64,000 bases of DNA, taken from contig CM019068.1 in NCBI GenBank assembly GCA_009667805.1, positions 11,016,889-11,080,888 on the forward strand, in the 5' to 3' direction. The translations under genes were made by a program, and so were the position numbers. Shown here one piece after another: positions 43,880 through 55,459 of the stretch. How positions within the stretch are numbered: the stretch's first letter is position 1; every line of letters begins with the position of its first letter. The notes beneath the pieces were generated by a model. It saw only the letters and a program-made list of their open reading frames with translations, ran no database searches and was not told the origin of the DNA. The stretch is from Leptobrachium leishanense (Eukaryota > Chordata > Amphibia > Anura > Megophryidae).

Positions 43880-44989
43880 CCACTTGGCTGTGGAGGACGC
43901 GCTCAGTGCGTCCAGCAAAGTGGTGCCTAGGCTGCGCAGGACATGCTGAGTGCGTCCTGTTTTCGCAGCCTGCGATTGGCCGGTATTTCGTCCGATTGCT
44001 GCGGCCTCCCAGTGCGGGCTGACATCTTGGATGTCAGCCCAGCCTCCGGGACCCTGGGCGCAATGACGTTTATTCCAGGCACCCCCCCCACCAGTGCAGA
44101 GAAGGTGCCGGGAGGGGGGAGGTCCTTCGGACCTCTCTCCCTCCCCATCAGTAAGGAGCACGGGAAAAAGGCAGGCACCGCTTGGAAGGGCACCGACTGC
44201 CCTTCTAAGCGGTGTATGCCTTTGACCCCTTAGGGGCTGGATTGCGATTTGGCGCCAAATGGCGCCAGATCGTGGTCATCTACCGGAGGTGGCCGACATC
44301 TTGGATGTTGGCCAAGCCTCCGGGAGCTCCGCATGGACGCGAAGACGTCAGTTCGGGAGTTAACCCCTAGCTGCCATTTATGGTGGAGATAGGGGGGTCC
44401 AATGATCAGTGGCAGCTAGGGGTATATGTTTGAAATCATTGGAACGGCCAGAGCATGGCCTTTCCAATGATACCAAACATGACCATGTTAAAACTAAAGA
44501 CTTTTTTTAAAAAAAAAAATAAATAAATAAAAAAAAAAAAAAAAAAAAGAAAGAAATAAACAGTTTCAATTATAATGTGAACAATGATGCTGCACTAAAG
44601 ATTTTTTCTATGGGGGGGTTGCTAAAAATGACGTATTTTCCCACCAAAAAAAGGAACGTGTCCATTTCAATTTTTTTAACAAGCGCACCCCCATAGAAAA
44701 CATAAACGCAAAGGATCGAATGATAAAATGCGAAAAAAACACTTTACACGCTGTAGATGATTGAAAATTCGAGTTTTATTGCGCTTTTTGTTATAATATT
44801 CAGGCAGGACATGACGTATACATATAATAATGATATAATATGAATCTGCCGAGTCTGCCGGAAAGAACGATATATAATTTGTCTGGGTCGTATAATAAAA
44901 TGTGACTTCAAAACGCGTTTAAACATGATGAGCGAAACCGGTAAAAATGAGCTCAGCGCACAGGGGTGAAATGGCTCAGCAGCGAAGGT
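43880..44989. mobile_element. piggyBac-type MITE (family B), right end eroded
   Basis: TTAA at 43876-43879 followed by CCACTTGGCTGTGGAGG. The body matches 32119-33339, including CATCTTGGATGTTGGCCAAGC and the AACGATATATAATTTG region. The right end reads CTCAGCAGCGAAGG without a following TTAA. Inserted in a Harbinger-like element. Confidence 0.8.
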
Positions 44990-45217
44990 TTGTTTTTAAA
45001 AATATAAAAAAATCGGAAAAAAGATTTGCTGGAAAAATCCTGAAAAGTGCCTAAAAAAAATTCCTAAAAAATAAATACAGAGATTTTTATTGCAAATTAA
45101 AAGAATAAACAGAATAAAAATGGGAATATTTTTAACATAGAAACATAGAAAAATGTCGGCAGATAAGAACCTTTCGACCCATCTAGTCGTCCAATTACAT
45201 GGATACTTTACCTGGAT

Positions 45218-48200
45218 TTATCTTTTGTTTAGGATAGCCTTATGCCTATCCCATGCCTGCTTAAATTCAATTACTGTTTTGGCCTCTACCACTTCTACTG
45301 GAAGGCTGTTCCATGTATCCACCACCCTCTCAGTAAAATAATGCTTCCTGATGTTACTTTTAAACCTTTGCCCCTCTAATCTAAGACTATGTCCTCTTGT
45401 TTTGCTACTTTGTTTCCTTTTAAATATACTCCCTTCCTCTACCTTGTGGATTCCCTTTATGTATTTAAATGTTTCTATCATATCTCCTCTGTCTCGTCTT
45501 TTTTCCAAGCTGTACATGTTAACCCCTTAGTGACCGGGCGGTTTTACACAAATCCGTCTGTTAGTGACCGCTGCTGTTTTTACGTTTCTGCGCTGCTCGT
45601 GTTTAGATCAAATTTTCCTCTTACTCGTTTATTCAACCCACACATATTATACACCCTTTTTCCCGCCATTAAATGGACTTTCTAGAAATACCATTATTTC
45701 CATCATATCCAATAATTTAATATAAAAAAAATATGAAATATGATGAAAAAAATGGTAAAAACACACTTTTTCGTAATTTAATCCCCTAAAGCTATAACCA
45801 CCAATAAAGACCCCGGCTAAATAGTTTCCAAATTTTATCCCGAGAATAGAAATACCCAATTTTTACATGTTTTTACCTTTTAACCCTTTCACTGCTGAGC
45901 CAGTTCACCTATGTGCGCTGCGCTCATTCTGACCATTTTGTGCTAATTATTTTTAGATGACAGCCTAGGTCCTATTTAATTAAACTCCCCCCAGACAAAA
46001 AAAAAACTTTAAAAAAAAAAACATTTTTTTATTTTATTTAATTTTTTTATTATTTTTTTTTTATTTAATTTTTTTTTACATTTTTTTTAAAACCAAACCT
46101 GGTCATGTTTGGTATCATTTGAAAGGCCATAATCAGGCCTTTCAAATGATGGTAAATATGACCATCTAGCTGCCATGGATCGGGAGATAAATGGATCCTT
46201 AGGATCCCCTTATCTCTACATGGCAGCTAGAGTGTTAACTGGCCCACTGACATCCTCACACATATGGTGAGGTTGTCAGTGGGTGGGGGGGACCTGGAGG
46301 CTAGGCTGACATCCAAGATGTCAGCCCCCCTCCAGGTTTGAATCACGTTTTGGCGCCAATTGGCGCCGCAACGTGATCCGGCGGCGAAATGGTTAATGCC
46401 ATACACCGCTGGAAAGGAGAGGCTCTCCCCTCTCCAGCGGTGCAAACGGCATCTCCCTAGCTTCAATGGTTGGGGAGATAGAGGGCTCCGAAGGAGCCCC
46501 CCCCCTCCCCTCCATTGAAACACATGGGGGCACCTTCTGATGACGTCACCACGCAGCGTGGCAACGTCATCAGCCTCGCCTGCCCATGTAAATCACATGG
46601 GCAGGCTTCCTCCCTGTCAGATCGCCGTGGGATCCGACGAGGGAGGTGAGTATCGGGCGGGAGGGGATTTGGCGCCGCTGACGTACCCTGTACGTCATCG
46701 GGTCTAAGGGAGACCCGAACACAGGACGTACAGGGTACGTCAGCGGTCGGGAAGGGGTTAAGATCATTAAGCCTTTCCTGGTAACTTTTCTCCTTCAAGC
46801 CGTACACCATTTTAGTAGCCCTTCTCTGAACTCTCTCTAAGGTGTCTATATCCTTCTGGAGATACGATCTCCAGTACTGCACACAGTACTCCAAGTGAGG
46901 TCTCACCAGTGCTCTGTATAGTGGCATGAGCACTTCCCTTTTCCTACTGCTAATACCTCTCCCTACACAACCAAGCATTCTGCTAGCATTTCCTGCTGCT
47001 CTATTACATTGACTACTTACCTTAGATCCTCTGCAATAATGACCCCTAAATCCCTTTCCTCAGATGTTGAGGTTAGGACTGTATCAAATATTCTATATTC
47101 AGCCCTTGGGTTTTTACGTCCCAGGTGCATTATCTTGCACTTATCCACATTAAAACTCAATTGCCACAACTCCCACCATTTTTTTAGTTTACCTAAATCA
47201 TTTGTCATTTGGCTGATCCCTCCAGGAACGTCAACCCTGTTGCAAATCTTTGTGTCATCAGCAAAAAGACATACTTTTCCATTAATACCTTCTGCAATAT
47301 CACTAATAAAAATATTAAATAGAATGGGTCCAAGTACTGACCCCTGAGGTACCCCACTGGTAACAAGACCTTGCGCCGAATAAACTCCATTTACCACAAC
47401 CCTCTGTTGCCTGTCACTCAGCCACTGCCTAATCCATTCAACAATATTGGAATCCAAGATCAAAGATTGCAATTTATTGATAAGCCTTCTATGAGGAACA
47501 GTATCAAAAGCCTTACTGAAGGCTAAATAAGCAATGTCTACTGCACCACCTGTGTCTATTATTTTTGTTACCCAATCAAAAAAATCAATAAGATTAGTTT
47601 GGCATGATCTCCCTGAGGTAAACCCATGTTGTTTCTGATCCTGTAATCTATGTGTTTTAAGATGGTCAACAATCCTTTCCTTTAACATGGTTTCCATTAA
47701 TTTCCCCACTACTGATATAAGACTAACTGGCCTATAGTTCCCCCGATTCCTCCCTACTACCCTTCTTGTAAATGGGTACAACATTTGCAAATTTCCAGTC
47801 TTCTGGGACGACTCCCGTTAACAGATTTATTTAACCAATCCTTGTTAACGGTTTTGCTATTACAACACTGAGCTCTTTTAATAATTTAGGGTGGATCCCA
47901 TCAGGCCCCATTGACTTATTTGTCTTTACTTTAAAACAGCTGCTGTAGAACCTCCTCCTCTGTAAACTCATATGTAAATGTCTCATTAGTGTTTCCTCCT
48001 AACTGAGGTCCCTTTCCTTCCTTTTCCTCTGCAAAGACTGAACAAAAATATTCATTGAGGCAGTCAGCGAGACTTTTATCCTCTTCTACATACCTTCCTT
48101 CCTTTGTTTTTAATCTAACTAATCCTTGTTTTACTTTTCTTTTCTCGTTTATGTATCTAAAAAAATGTTTTGTCCCCCTTTTTTATTGACTGAGCTATTT

Positions 48201-49222
48201 TCTCTTCTGCGTGTGCTTTGGAAACTCTTAGAAATTGCTTTGCCTCTTTCTGCCTAATCTTATAGGTTTGCCTATCTTCTTCACTCTATCTTTTTGTTCT
48301 TCACTATTTTGGCCACTTCTGCAGAGTACCACAGTGGTTTCTTCCCTTTTTTGTTTTTGCTAACAAGCCGAATGCAATTGCCTGTGGCCTTCAATAATGC
48401 TTCCTTTAAATAATCCCATTTCTCCTGGACTCCCTTTAAACTCCTCCAGTCTGATAAGGACTCATTCACACAAAATCTCATTTTAGAAAAATCTGTTTTT
48501 TTAAAGCCTAAAACTTTTGTTTTTGTGTGGTGCGGCTCCATCCCTGTTCTTGTATTAAACCACACTGACTGGTGATCACTAGATCCCAAATTTTCACCTA
48601 CAACAACGTCTGATACCAAACCTCCATTTGTGAGTATTAAATCCAATATGGCCTCTTTATGGGTCGGCTCCTCAACTACTTGTGTTAGAGATAATCCCAG
48701 TAGGGAGTTTAGAATATTTGTACTCCTGGTGTACCCAGCTATTTTGGTTTTCCAGTTCACATCAGGAAGATTAAAGTCCCCCATGATAATAACTTCCCCC
48801 TTCATTGCCATTTTGGCTATTTCCTCAAACAGCAGATTATCTAGCTCTTCTACTTGTCCAGGGGGTCTATAGATCACACCTACATGAGCTACTGTATGAT
48901 TGCCAAATGTTGGCGTAACCTAAACTGACTCTATGTTCACCTCGCTCACTTTTATTTGGTTCGTTTTTATGTTGTTTTTCACATACAGGGCCATTCCTCC
49001 TCCTTTCCTACCTTCTCTGTCTTTTCTATATAAAGAGTACCGCGGTATTGTTATGTCCCAGTTATTTTTCTCACTGAACCATGTCTCAGTAACCGCCACT
49101 AAATCTACTTTTTCAGCTGCCATCATTGCCTCCAGTTCATTGATTTTATTGACTAAACTGGGAGCATTTATAGACACGACTCTGAGCTTGTCATTTTTTA
49201 CCCCGCATGTTGCTTGCACCCT
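45218..49222 (-). pseudogene. CR1 ORF2 (endonuclease-reverse transcriptase), broken
   Basis: ORF2 nicks target DNA and copies the element RNA. Visible domains: apurinic endonuclease-like N-terminus (VVSINAPSL, VTETWFSE, GDFNLPDVNW, SSDHQSVWF), reverse transcriptase with NYRPVSL, HGFTSGRSC, GVPQGSVLGP and FADDTKI, and the C-terminal region ending AILNKR. Defects: a TAG at 48920-48922 after NIESV; a net deletion of about 26 bp near 48285 relative to copy 2; a 25-nt inversion at 47821-47845; the first catalytic Asp of the reverse transcriptase changed (AYLAFSKAFD here, AYLDFSKAFD in copy 2); and the MITE at 45523-46757 between NDLN and MYSLEK. Certainly inactive. Confidence 0.93.
45523..46757. 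mobile_element. piggyBac-type MITE (family A) inside CR1, 1235 bp
   Basis: TTAA at 45519-45522 and 46758-46761. CR1 copy 2 shows the unoccupied site, GTACATGTTAAGATCATT at 62119-62136. Ends CCCCTTAGTGACCGG and GGTCGGGAAGGGG. The same family as 8319-9507 in opposite orientation, including the subterminal GACGTACAGGGTACGTCAGC hairpin (46676-46745). Confidence 0.95.
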
Positions 49223-49281
49223 CCGATTTAGTTTTGGGGGACAATCGGTCTGATTGTTTTTTACCCTTTTGTCCCCCCCTC

Positions 49282-50147
49282 CTAGTTTAAATATTCCTTT
49301 GTGAAACCTTTGAACATCTCACTGAGAACATATGTTCCCCTATGAGTAAGATGCAAACCATCTTTTTTATACAGTTCCTTTCTGCTCCAATTAGATCTAT
49401 CATGGGACACAAAGCCAAATCCTTGCTCCCGACACCATTCCCGAAGCCACAAATTAAATTCCCTATTGCGCATCTGCCTATCCTGAATGTTATGCACAGG
49501 CAGAACTTCAGAGAATGACACAGTGGATGCAATCTGCTGTATTTCACCTCCAAGAACACAAAAATCTTCCTTAATCTCAGAAACCTCATTGCTAGCCAAG
49601 TCATTTGTCCCTAGATGAACTAGAACGTCCACTTCCCCTTGCTGCTTTGCTTGTTTGACAATATTGAGAATACGTCTCTTGTCTCTACGAGCAGTAGCCC
49701 CAGGAAGACATCTCACCAAACCACTACTCTTCAGCTCAACACCTCTTATGATAGAATCACCCAGCAACAATTGCCTTCTATCAAGTCCCACCTTTTCCTT
49801 TTTGTCCTTGGTTGCAGTCCTGCATACCTTAGGCCTGGGGATGGTGTTTCCTCAACTATGGTGTCTGAGCCTACATCCGTCTTACCACTACACTCTGAAA
49901 GTGCCTCAAAAGAATTAAGAAGAGCCACAGACTGTGGGACATGCCTTCTATTCACAACTCTAAGTCTACCAGATTCTACAGTAGTCCATCTGCCGCTCCT
50001 AGGAGGCCTCTGTGGCAGTGGCTTTGTAACAGTCATAGCATGAGTTTGTCTAACAGATAATTTACAAATCTCAGACTTCAAACTGCCCAATTTCCTGCTG
50101 CAATAAAGACAAAAAGACAACATATCTACGCTACATATCAGGCACAC
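49282..50147 (-). pseudogene. CR1 ORF1 with SGNH/GDSL esterase domain, frameshifted
   Basis: The N-terminal part has a Cys-rich stretch (CLICSVDMLSFCLYCSRK), possibly a zinc-binding or nucleic-acid-binding element. The second half is an SGNH-hydrolase-like domain with block I LLGDSIIRG, block III LGTNDLA and the C-terminal DGLHLTHRG block that supplies catalytic Asp and His. CR1 ORF1 proteins with an esterase domain are established in vertebrates; they act with the element RNA. A 1-nt shift near 49795-49830 separates the two halves (the frame of RKRWDLIEGNCC overlaps that of LDRRQLLLGDS). Confidence 0.88.
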
Positions 50148-50320
50148 TACAAACCTCTAAAAATTGGATCTAAAAACAAATGCATGACAGCTCTAACACT
50201 GGACCAAGCCTGCCATTATAAAAGAATGGATTTAAAACCATCAAATATTACCTTTTTGTAGGTTTTCTACCTCCTGTCTAACCTCAGACTACCTCCAGAG
50301 TATCTTCAGAAGATCTCTAA

Positions 50321-50745
50321 GGCTAGGGTCAGACGAACGCATTTTCGCGTTGTCTGTGAAAAAGTGCGTTTGAACGAATGGACGCATTTTTTCACGGAGT
50401 ACGCGATAGCGGTCATACGATGCGCATTTGCATCCGTGATTTTGTACGGATCATCAATAAAACACTTTGTGCATCTGGACGTTATGTTGGCCGGACATTA
50501 GCAGTGTCTGACATCTCCAATTCACGCACACACGCCGCTAGCGGCCGCAGCGCACTCTGTACGTCAGTACTAGCAGTTTAACGTTCTCGAAAAAATGCGT
50601 TCGTTTTCCACTTGCGTTGCGCAGCCGGACTTTTGTGCGACCGTACTTCGTATATTGGCCGTCATTGCCCGGCATTTGCTGCTAGTGCGGCCGTGATTAA
50701 GTGCGCCTGCACGCGCGTTCGCACTGCGCTCGTCTGACCCTAGCC
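50321..50745. mobile_element. 425-bp MITE with TAA duplication
   Basis: Inverted ends GGCTAGGGTCAGACGAACGC and its complement (one mismatch in 21). TAA at 50318-50320 and 50746-50748. A 3-bp TAA duplication suggests PIF/Harbinger type. The interior is CpG-rich with several GCGTTTGAACG-like inverted words. Confidence 0.85.
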
Positions 50746-51913
50746 TAAGTGCTCACTTTGAAGGCTTGCACTGAAGCCTATGGGATTCTCCTTATTAAAC
50801 CTGTCGAATGAAACCACTGAACATCAGGACATTTCTCTGCTGTTCAATATGAATAGATTAACCATTGCTTCTCTATGGGGAACAGGCACCGTACTGGCTG
50901 GCAATTCGCCTGCTCTCTAAATAGCCGAATGACCCTGAAAATGCACCGTACGGGAAAACTCACTGTTCGGTGCAATTTTGGGGCCAAATCGTCTCTCTGT
51001 GAATCACCCCTATTGTATAAAGATGTAGCTTTTATATATCTATTCAAATAGAAAGGTGACCAAGATGGTCAGAAAGTATTATAGGCGCTGATGTTATACC
51101 GTGATGAAAGGAGAAAGAAGGTTATACGATGTGTGCAGCTCACCGTAGGGTGTATCCCTCACCCAATAGAAATTAATAGACAAAAATACCACAGTATATT
51201 CGGGAGCGCAAAAAGGGTTAGTCCTCTGAGTTGAAAATCTCAAAAGAATCTCCGAGAAACAGTCTCTTTATGAAGATAGTCCAAAAAAGTTCTCAGGTCA
51301 CACGATGAGAGTACCGAGTGGGAAGAAAAAAGAAAAAAGAAAAAACAATTGGGCAATATCGTATGCGTTATACAAAAGAATTTTGAAGAGGAAAACACTC
51401 ACAAGTAAAGAGCTGGATAGCTCAATATTATACGCAGTTGAGTCTCTATGGGGGACTCCACCCTCTGATGGTAGGGATTCTTGTTGCGCTATTCACTCCA
51501 ATCGAATGTTCCGCGGTGTACAAAGCATCAAAAAGGACCTCGGAAGAAAGGTGATATAGCGTAATCCCGTTACAGGAAGGAATAACGTATGGTTGTCCCT
51601 GGACAAGTACTCACATGATTAAGAACCTCCTCGATAGGTGGTTCTGTAATAACAACTGTAGACCACTTCGCAGGGGGTCTTAACCTCTAGTTGAATAACA
51701 GCGGTGGACCACTTCACAAAAAATCTTGGCCTCTAGTTGGATGTTTTCATATACTCCAGTGGGAGGCAGATATATCACGGTGTAATGAATGGTGGAGCGG
51801 TACAAATAATGAATGGGCATTGATGGTATATATAAACGTGGAAAAATGGGAAGTGGGAAAAAACTTTTAATTTAAAACATTTTAAAATACATAAAAAGGT
51901 GGGGTATCGTCGA

Positions 51914-51950
51914 GACGCGTTTCTCTTACCGAGTCTGTAAGTTTCTTCAG
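51914..51950 (-). ncRNA. Hammerhead-like ribozyme core, left arm
   Basis: Reverse complement of 52868-52904: CTGAAGA, CTTAC/GTAAG stem II, GAAAC and GTC. Inference from motif only. Confidence 0.5.
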
Positions 51951-52382
51951 TCGAATAACCCATGTTTAAGCCTCCACAATTTATACCCTCCATAAATTGT
52001 TACCGCAGCGTTATGGCGTGCGTTCCACATCAAACCCATCTATATGCGTTCCAAGTTACTTCCGCATGCGTTCCATCCGGATCACTTCCGCATGCGTTCC
52101 ATCTAAAATACTTCCGCTTGCGTTCCATTCGTAGAGCATCCGGTATAGATAGTTCCTCAGATTTGTGATGACAATATTTGCAAATATATCACTATCCTCT
52201 ATTCAAAAGGATATTGTATTGCAAACAACCCCATTATTAACATATTCCATATGTCCAGAGACAGAAAGATAATAGAATAAAAAAGGGAAACTGAAAAATG
52301 AATAAAAAGGGAGGAAAATACATAATGTAAAATGAGAAAAAAGAGAGTGCCATAGGCCTATTGCAAACGATGTAAGATGGAA

Positions 52383-52715
52383 TTATTTCAGAAAGTGGTT
52401 AATTTCAAAATCGGCGTTTAGACCACCTGGAATGAGGGTGTCTAGTGTGTAAATCCACCTCATCTCTGTCATAATTAATTTCCTGATCAAATCATCACCC
52501 GTCCAATTACATTTGACAGCTTCTATTGCAAAAAACTGTATATCTTTTACACTACAACCATGTATGTCTCGAAAATGAAGAGACACACTGTGCTTCTCAT
52601 AGCCTCTCATTATATTGCACAGATGCTCATTTATACGGACATACAGGGGTCTTGACGTTTGGCCTATATAGTTTTTACCGCATGGGCATTTTAGTAGATA
52701 AACCACTCTAGGTAT
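52383..52715 (-). pseudogene. Penelope-like GIY-YIG endonuclease domain, 5' truncated
   Basis: The frame from the arm junction to the stop encodes about 110 residues: VVYLLKCPCGKNYIGQTSR (GIY-YIG core with the CxCG insertion of Penelope-like proteins), RINEHLCNI with the conserved Arg and His, a KHSVSLHFRD block and a C-terminal EMRWIYTLDTL followed by PGGLN, where Glu is the expected catalytic acid. The preceding 47 codons of the open frame come from the inverted arm, not from the protein. The reverse transcriptase part is absent, so this is a truncated insertion. Confidence 0.9.
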
Positions 52716-52867
52716 GTGGAACGCATGCGGAAGTGATCCGGATGGAACGCATGCGGAAGTAACTTGGAACGCATATAGATGGGTTTGATGTGGAACGCAC
52801 GCCATAACGCTGCGGTAACAATTTATGGAGGGTATAAATTGTGGAGGCTTAAACATGGGTTATTCAA

Positions 52868-52904
52868 CTGAAGAAACTTACAGACTCGGTAAGAGAAACG
52901 CGTC
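52868..52904 (+). ncRNA. Hammerhead-like ribozyme core, right arm
   Basis: CTGAAGA at 52868-52874 fits CUGANGA. CTTAC (52877-52881) pairs with GTAAG (52889-52893) as stem II. GAAAC at 52895-52899 is followed by GCGTC with GTC at 52902-52904. This resembles the GAAACGCG arrangement of known minimal type I hammerheads. Stem I was not verified. Confidence 0.6.
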
Positions 52905-53779
52905 TCGACGATACCCCACCTTTTTATGTATTTTAAAATGTTTTAAATTAAAAGTTTTTTCCCACTTCCCATTTTTCCACGTTTATATATACCATCAATG
53001 CCCATTCATTATTTGTACCGCTCCACCATTCATTACACCGTGATATATCTGCCTCCCACTGGAGTATATGAAAACATCCAACTAGAGGCCAAGATTTTTT
53101 GTGAAGTGGTCCACCGCTGTTATTCAACTAGAGGTTAAGACCCCCTGTGAAGTGGTCTACAGTTGTTATTACAGAACCACCTATCGAGGAGGTTCTTAAT
53201 CATGTGAGTACTTGTCCAGGGACAACCATACGTTATTCCTTCCTGTAACGGGATTACGCTATATCACCTTTCTTCCGAGGTCCTTTTTGATGCTTTGTAC
53301 ACCGCGGAACATTCGATTGGAGTGAATAGCGCAACAAGAACCCCTATCATCAGAGGGTGGAGTCCCCCATAGAGACTCAACTGCGTATAATATTGAGCTA
53401 TCCAGCTCTTTACTTGTGAGTGTTTTCCTCTTCAAAATTCTTTTGTATAACGCATACGATATTGCCCAATTGTTTTTTCTTTTTTCTTCCCACTCGGTAC
53501 TCTCATCGTGTGACCTGAGAACTTTTTTGGACTATCTTCATAAAGAGACTGTTTCTCTGAGATTCTTTTGAGATTTTCAACTCAGAGGACTAACCCTTTT
53601 TGCGCTCCCGAATATACTGTGGTATTTTTGTCTATTAATTTTATATATCTATAACAACCCCGTTGCTCCCTCATGGATACGGCGCATAACAGGTGTGTGC
53701 GTCTCGTGACAAATAGGCTCAGTACACCAAGGAGAGACCACTACATTATGTAAACAAAACAATCATATCGTGCTTGAGC

Positions 53780-54228
53780 CTGAAACAGCATCAATGTATG
53801 CCATCCTGACACAGCATCAATGTATCCCATCCTGAAACGGCATGAATGTATCCCATCCTGACACAGCATCAATGCATCCCATCCTGACACAGAATCAATG
53901 TATCCCATCCTGACCCAGCATGCATGTATTCCAACGCGACACAGCATCAATGTATTCCATCAATTACACAACATCAATGTATTCCATCCTGACACAATAT
54001 CACTGTATCCCATCCTGACACAGCATATATTCCATCCTTTACACAGCATCAATGTATTCCATCCTTTACACAGCATCAATGTATCCCACCCTGACACAGC
54101 ATTAATGTATCCCACCCTGACACAGCATCAATGTATCCCATCCTGACACAAGATCAATGTATCCCACCCTGACACAAGATCAATGTATCCCATCCTGACA
54201 GCATTAATGTATCCCATCGCGACAGGTC
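53780..54228. repeat. 26-bp minisatellite, about 17 copies
   Basis: Units of the type CATCAATGTATCCCATCC plus TGACACAG, with TTACACAG and CATCCTT variants and several shortened copies. Ends where an L2-type 3' end begins. Confidence 0.9.
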
Positions 54229-54231
54229 CTA

Positions 54232-54590
54232 CTCTTTCTATGGAACTCCCTCCCCCACAACATCAGACTCTCCCCATCTCTCCAGTTCTTCAAGAAGTCT
54301 CTGAAAAAACATTACTTTAGATCAGCCTATCGGCTCACTCCATGATTTCCCCACTGTCATTTCCTGCTCCTCTTCCAATTTAGCCCTCCTGCAACCTGCC
54401 ACTTCAGTTACCCTATTCAGCCTCACCTAGTGTGTCACCCCTCTCCTCTTAGATTGTAAGCTCTTGAGCAGGGTCCTTTCTTATTCTGATCGGTGTGTGT
54501 AATTTGTATGTATATTTGTTATTCTGTCTCTCCCATTTTACAGCGCTAAGGAATTTGTTGCCGCTTTTTAAATACTTGTAACTGTACCTG
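54232..54590 (+). mobile_element. L2-like LINE 3' end with last ORF2 codons
   Basis: The first 115 bp encode LFLWNSLPHNIRLSPSLQFF and KKSLKKHYFRSAYRLTP followed by a stop, the C-terminus of an L2/CR1-type ORF2. The 3' UTR has CTTAGATTGTAAGCTCTTGA, GCAGGGTCCTTTC and CAGCGCTAAGGAATTTGTTG, all typical of vertebrate L2. 5' truncated at the minisatellite. Confidence 0.85.
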
Positions 54591-54599
54591 TACTCTTAA

Positions 54600-55455
54600 C
54601 CCTTTCGCTGCTGAGCGTTTTCACACCTCTGTGCTGACCTCCTTTTTACCGGTTTCGCTCATCATGTTTAAACGCGTTTTGAAGGCTTATTTTAGTATAT
54701 GACCCAGACATATTATATATCGTTCTTTCCGGGAGACTCGGCAGATTCATAATATATAATTTTTATATGTATACGTCATGACCTGTCTGTATATTATAAC
54801 AAAAAATGCAATCAAATTAGAATTTTCAATAATTTACAACAAGTGTTTGTTTTCACATTTTAACATGCAAGCATTTGCGGTTATATTTTCTATGGGTTGC
54901 GCTTTTTAAAAAAATTAGAAACGGGGAATCGTTACTTTTTTTTGGGGAAAAAAACGTGCTTTTTAGCAAACGCCCACCATAGAAAAAATCGTTAGTGCAA
55001 CATCATTGTTCACATTATAATTGAAATGGGAACAATATTGCTGCACTAATAAAACAAAAAAAACAAAAAAAGTTTTTTTTCTTTTTTTTTAATTTTTTCT
55101 TTTTTAAATTTTATTTTTATTTTTATTTGTAATTTTATTTTACATTATATATGGTCAAGATTGATATCATTGGAAAGGCCACGCTCTGGCCGTTACAATG
55201 ACATCAAACATTAACCCCTAGCTGTCACGGATCAGCTCTGGGAGGGGACCGCGATACGACGCATGTTAGCTCCATATCGCGATCCAGCCCCCTAGTTGTT
55301 AAAGACAGCCGCCGCTTGGAAGGGCAGGCTGTGGCCTTCCAAGCGGTACCTGTCTTTACCCAATGGCCCGCATGGACGGGGAGGGGGAGAGGTCCGAAGG
55401 ATCTCCCCCTCCCCTTCAGGCACCTTCCCCGCAATGGCGGGGGGTGCCTGAAATA
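54600..55455. mobile_element. piggyBac-type MITE (family B), inverse orientation, right part lost
   Basis: TTAA at 54596-54599 followed by CCCTTTCGCTGCTGAGCG. Then the family B layout in reverse: CGTTTTGAAGGCTTATTTTA, the GCGCTTTTT/A-rich region, GGCCACGCTCTGGCC and GGTCCGAAGGATC. The far end merges into Harbinger-like sequence at about 55460 without a TTAA. Confidence 0.75.
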
Positions 55456-55459
55456 GACG

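Larger units (their letters stand above)
45139..50760 (-). mobile_element. CR1-clade LINE, near full length, copy 1
   Basis: Minus-strand retroelement with a 3' end of the TTTCTATGTTTCT type, as in CR1. ORF1 (50147-49282) and ORF2 (49222-45218) are both recognisable and both broken. Two later insertions: a piggyBac-type MITE at 45523-46757 in ORF2, and a 425-bp MITE at 50321-50745 near the 5' end. The 5' boundary is approximate, placed where the Harbinger-like host resumes. Copy 2 at 61743-64000 is very similar. Confidence 0.88.
43455..51011. mobile_element. Harbinger-like element split by two insertions
   Basis: Left part 43455-43879 opens CAGGGTTATTCAGAGAGCAA. A middle part (about 44990-45138) has the TAAATACAGAGATTTTTATTG and GGGAATATTTTTAACAT blocks. 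The right part (about 50766-51011) resumes at ACTGAAGCCTATGGGATTCTCC and ends CTCTCTGTGAATCACCCCT. A family B MITE (43880-44989) and a CR1 LINE (45139 to about 50760) fill the gaps. The three pieces line up in order with the intact copy at 28750-29658. Confidence 0.72.
51044..53638 (-). mobile_element. Penelope-like element with inverted arms and GIY-YIG domain
   Basis: A 14-bp direct repeat TTTTATATATCTAT at 51030-51043 and 53639-53652 flanks it. Left arm (about 51171-52100) and right arm (about 52717-53640) are near-perfect inverted repeats of about 925 bp around a 616-bp spacer. The spacer encodes the C-terminal GIY-YIG endonuclease of a Penelope-like element. Each arm carries a hammerhead-like core. 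Inverted terminal repeats and 5' truncation are typical of this class. Confidence 0.9.
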
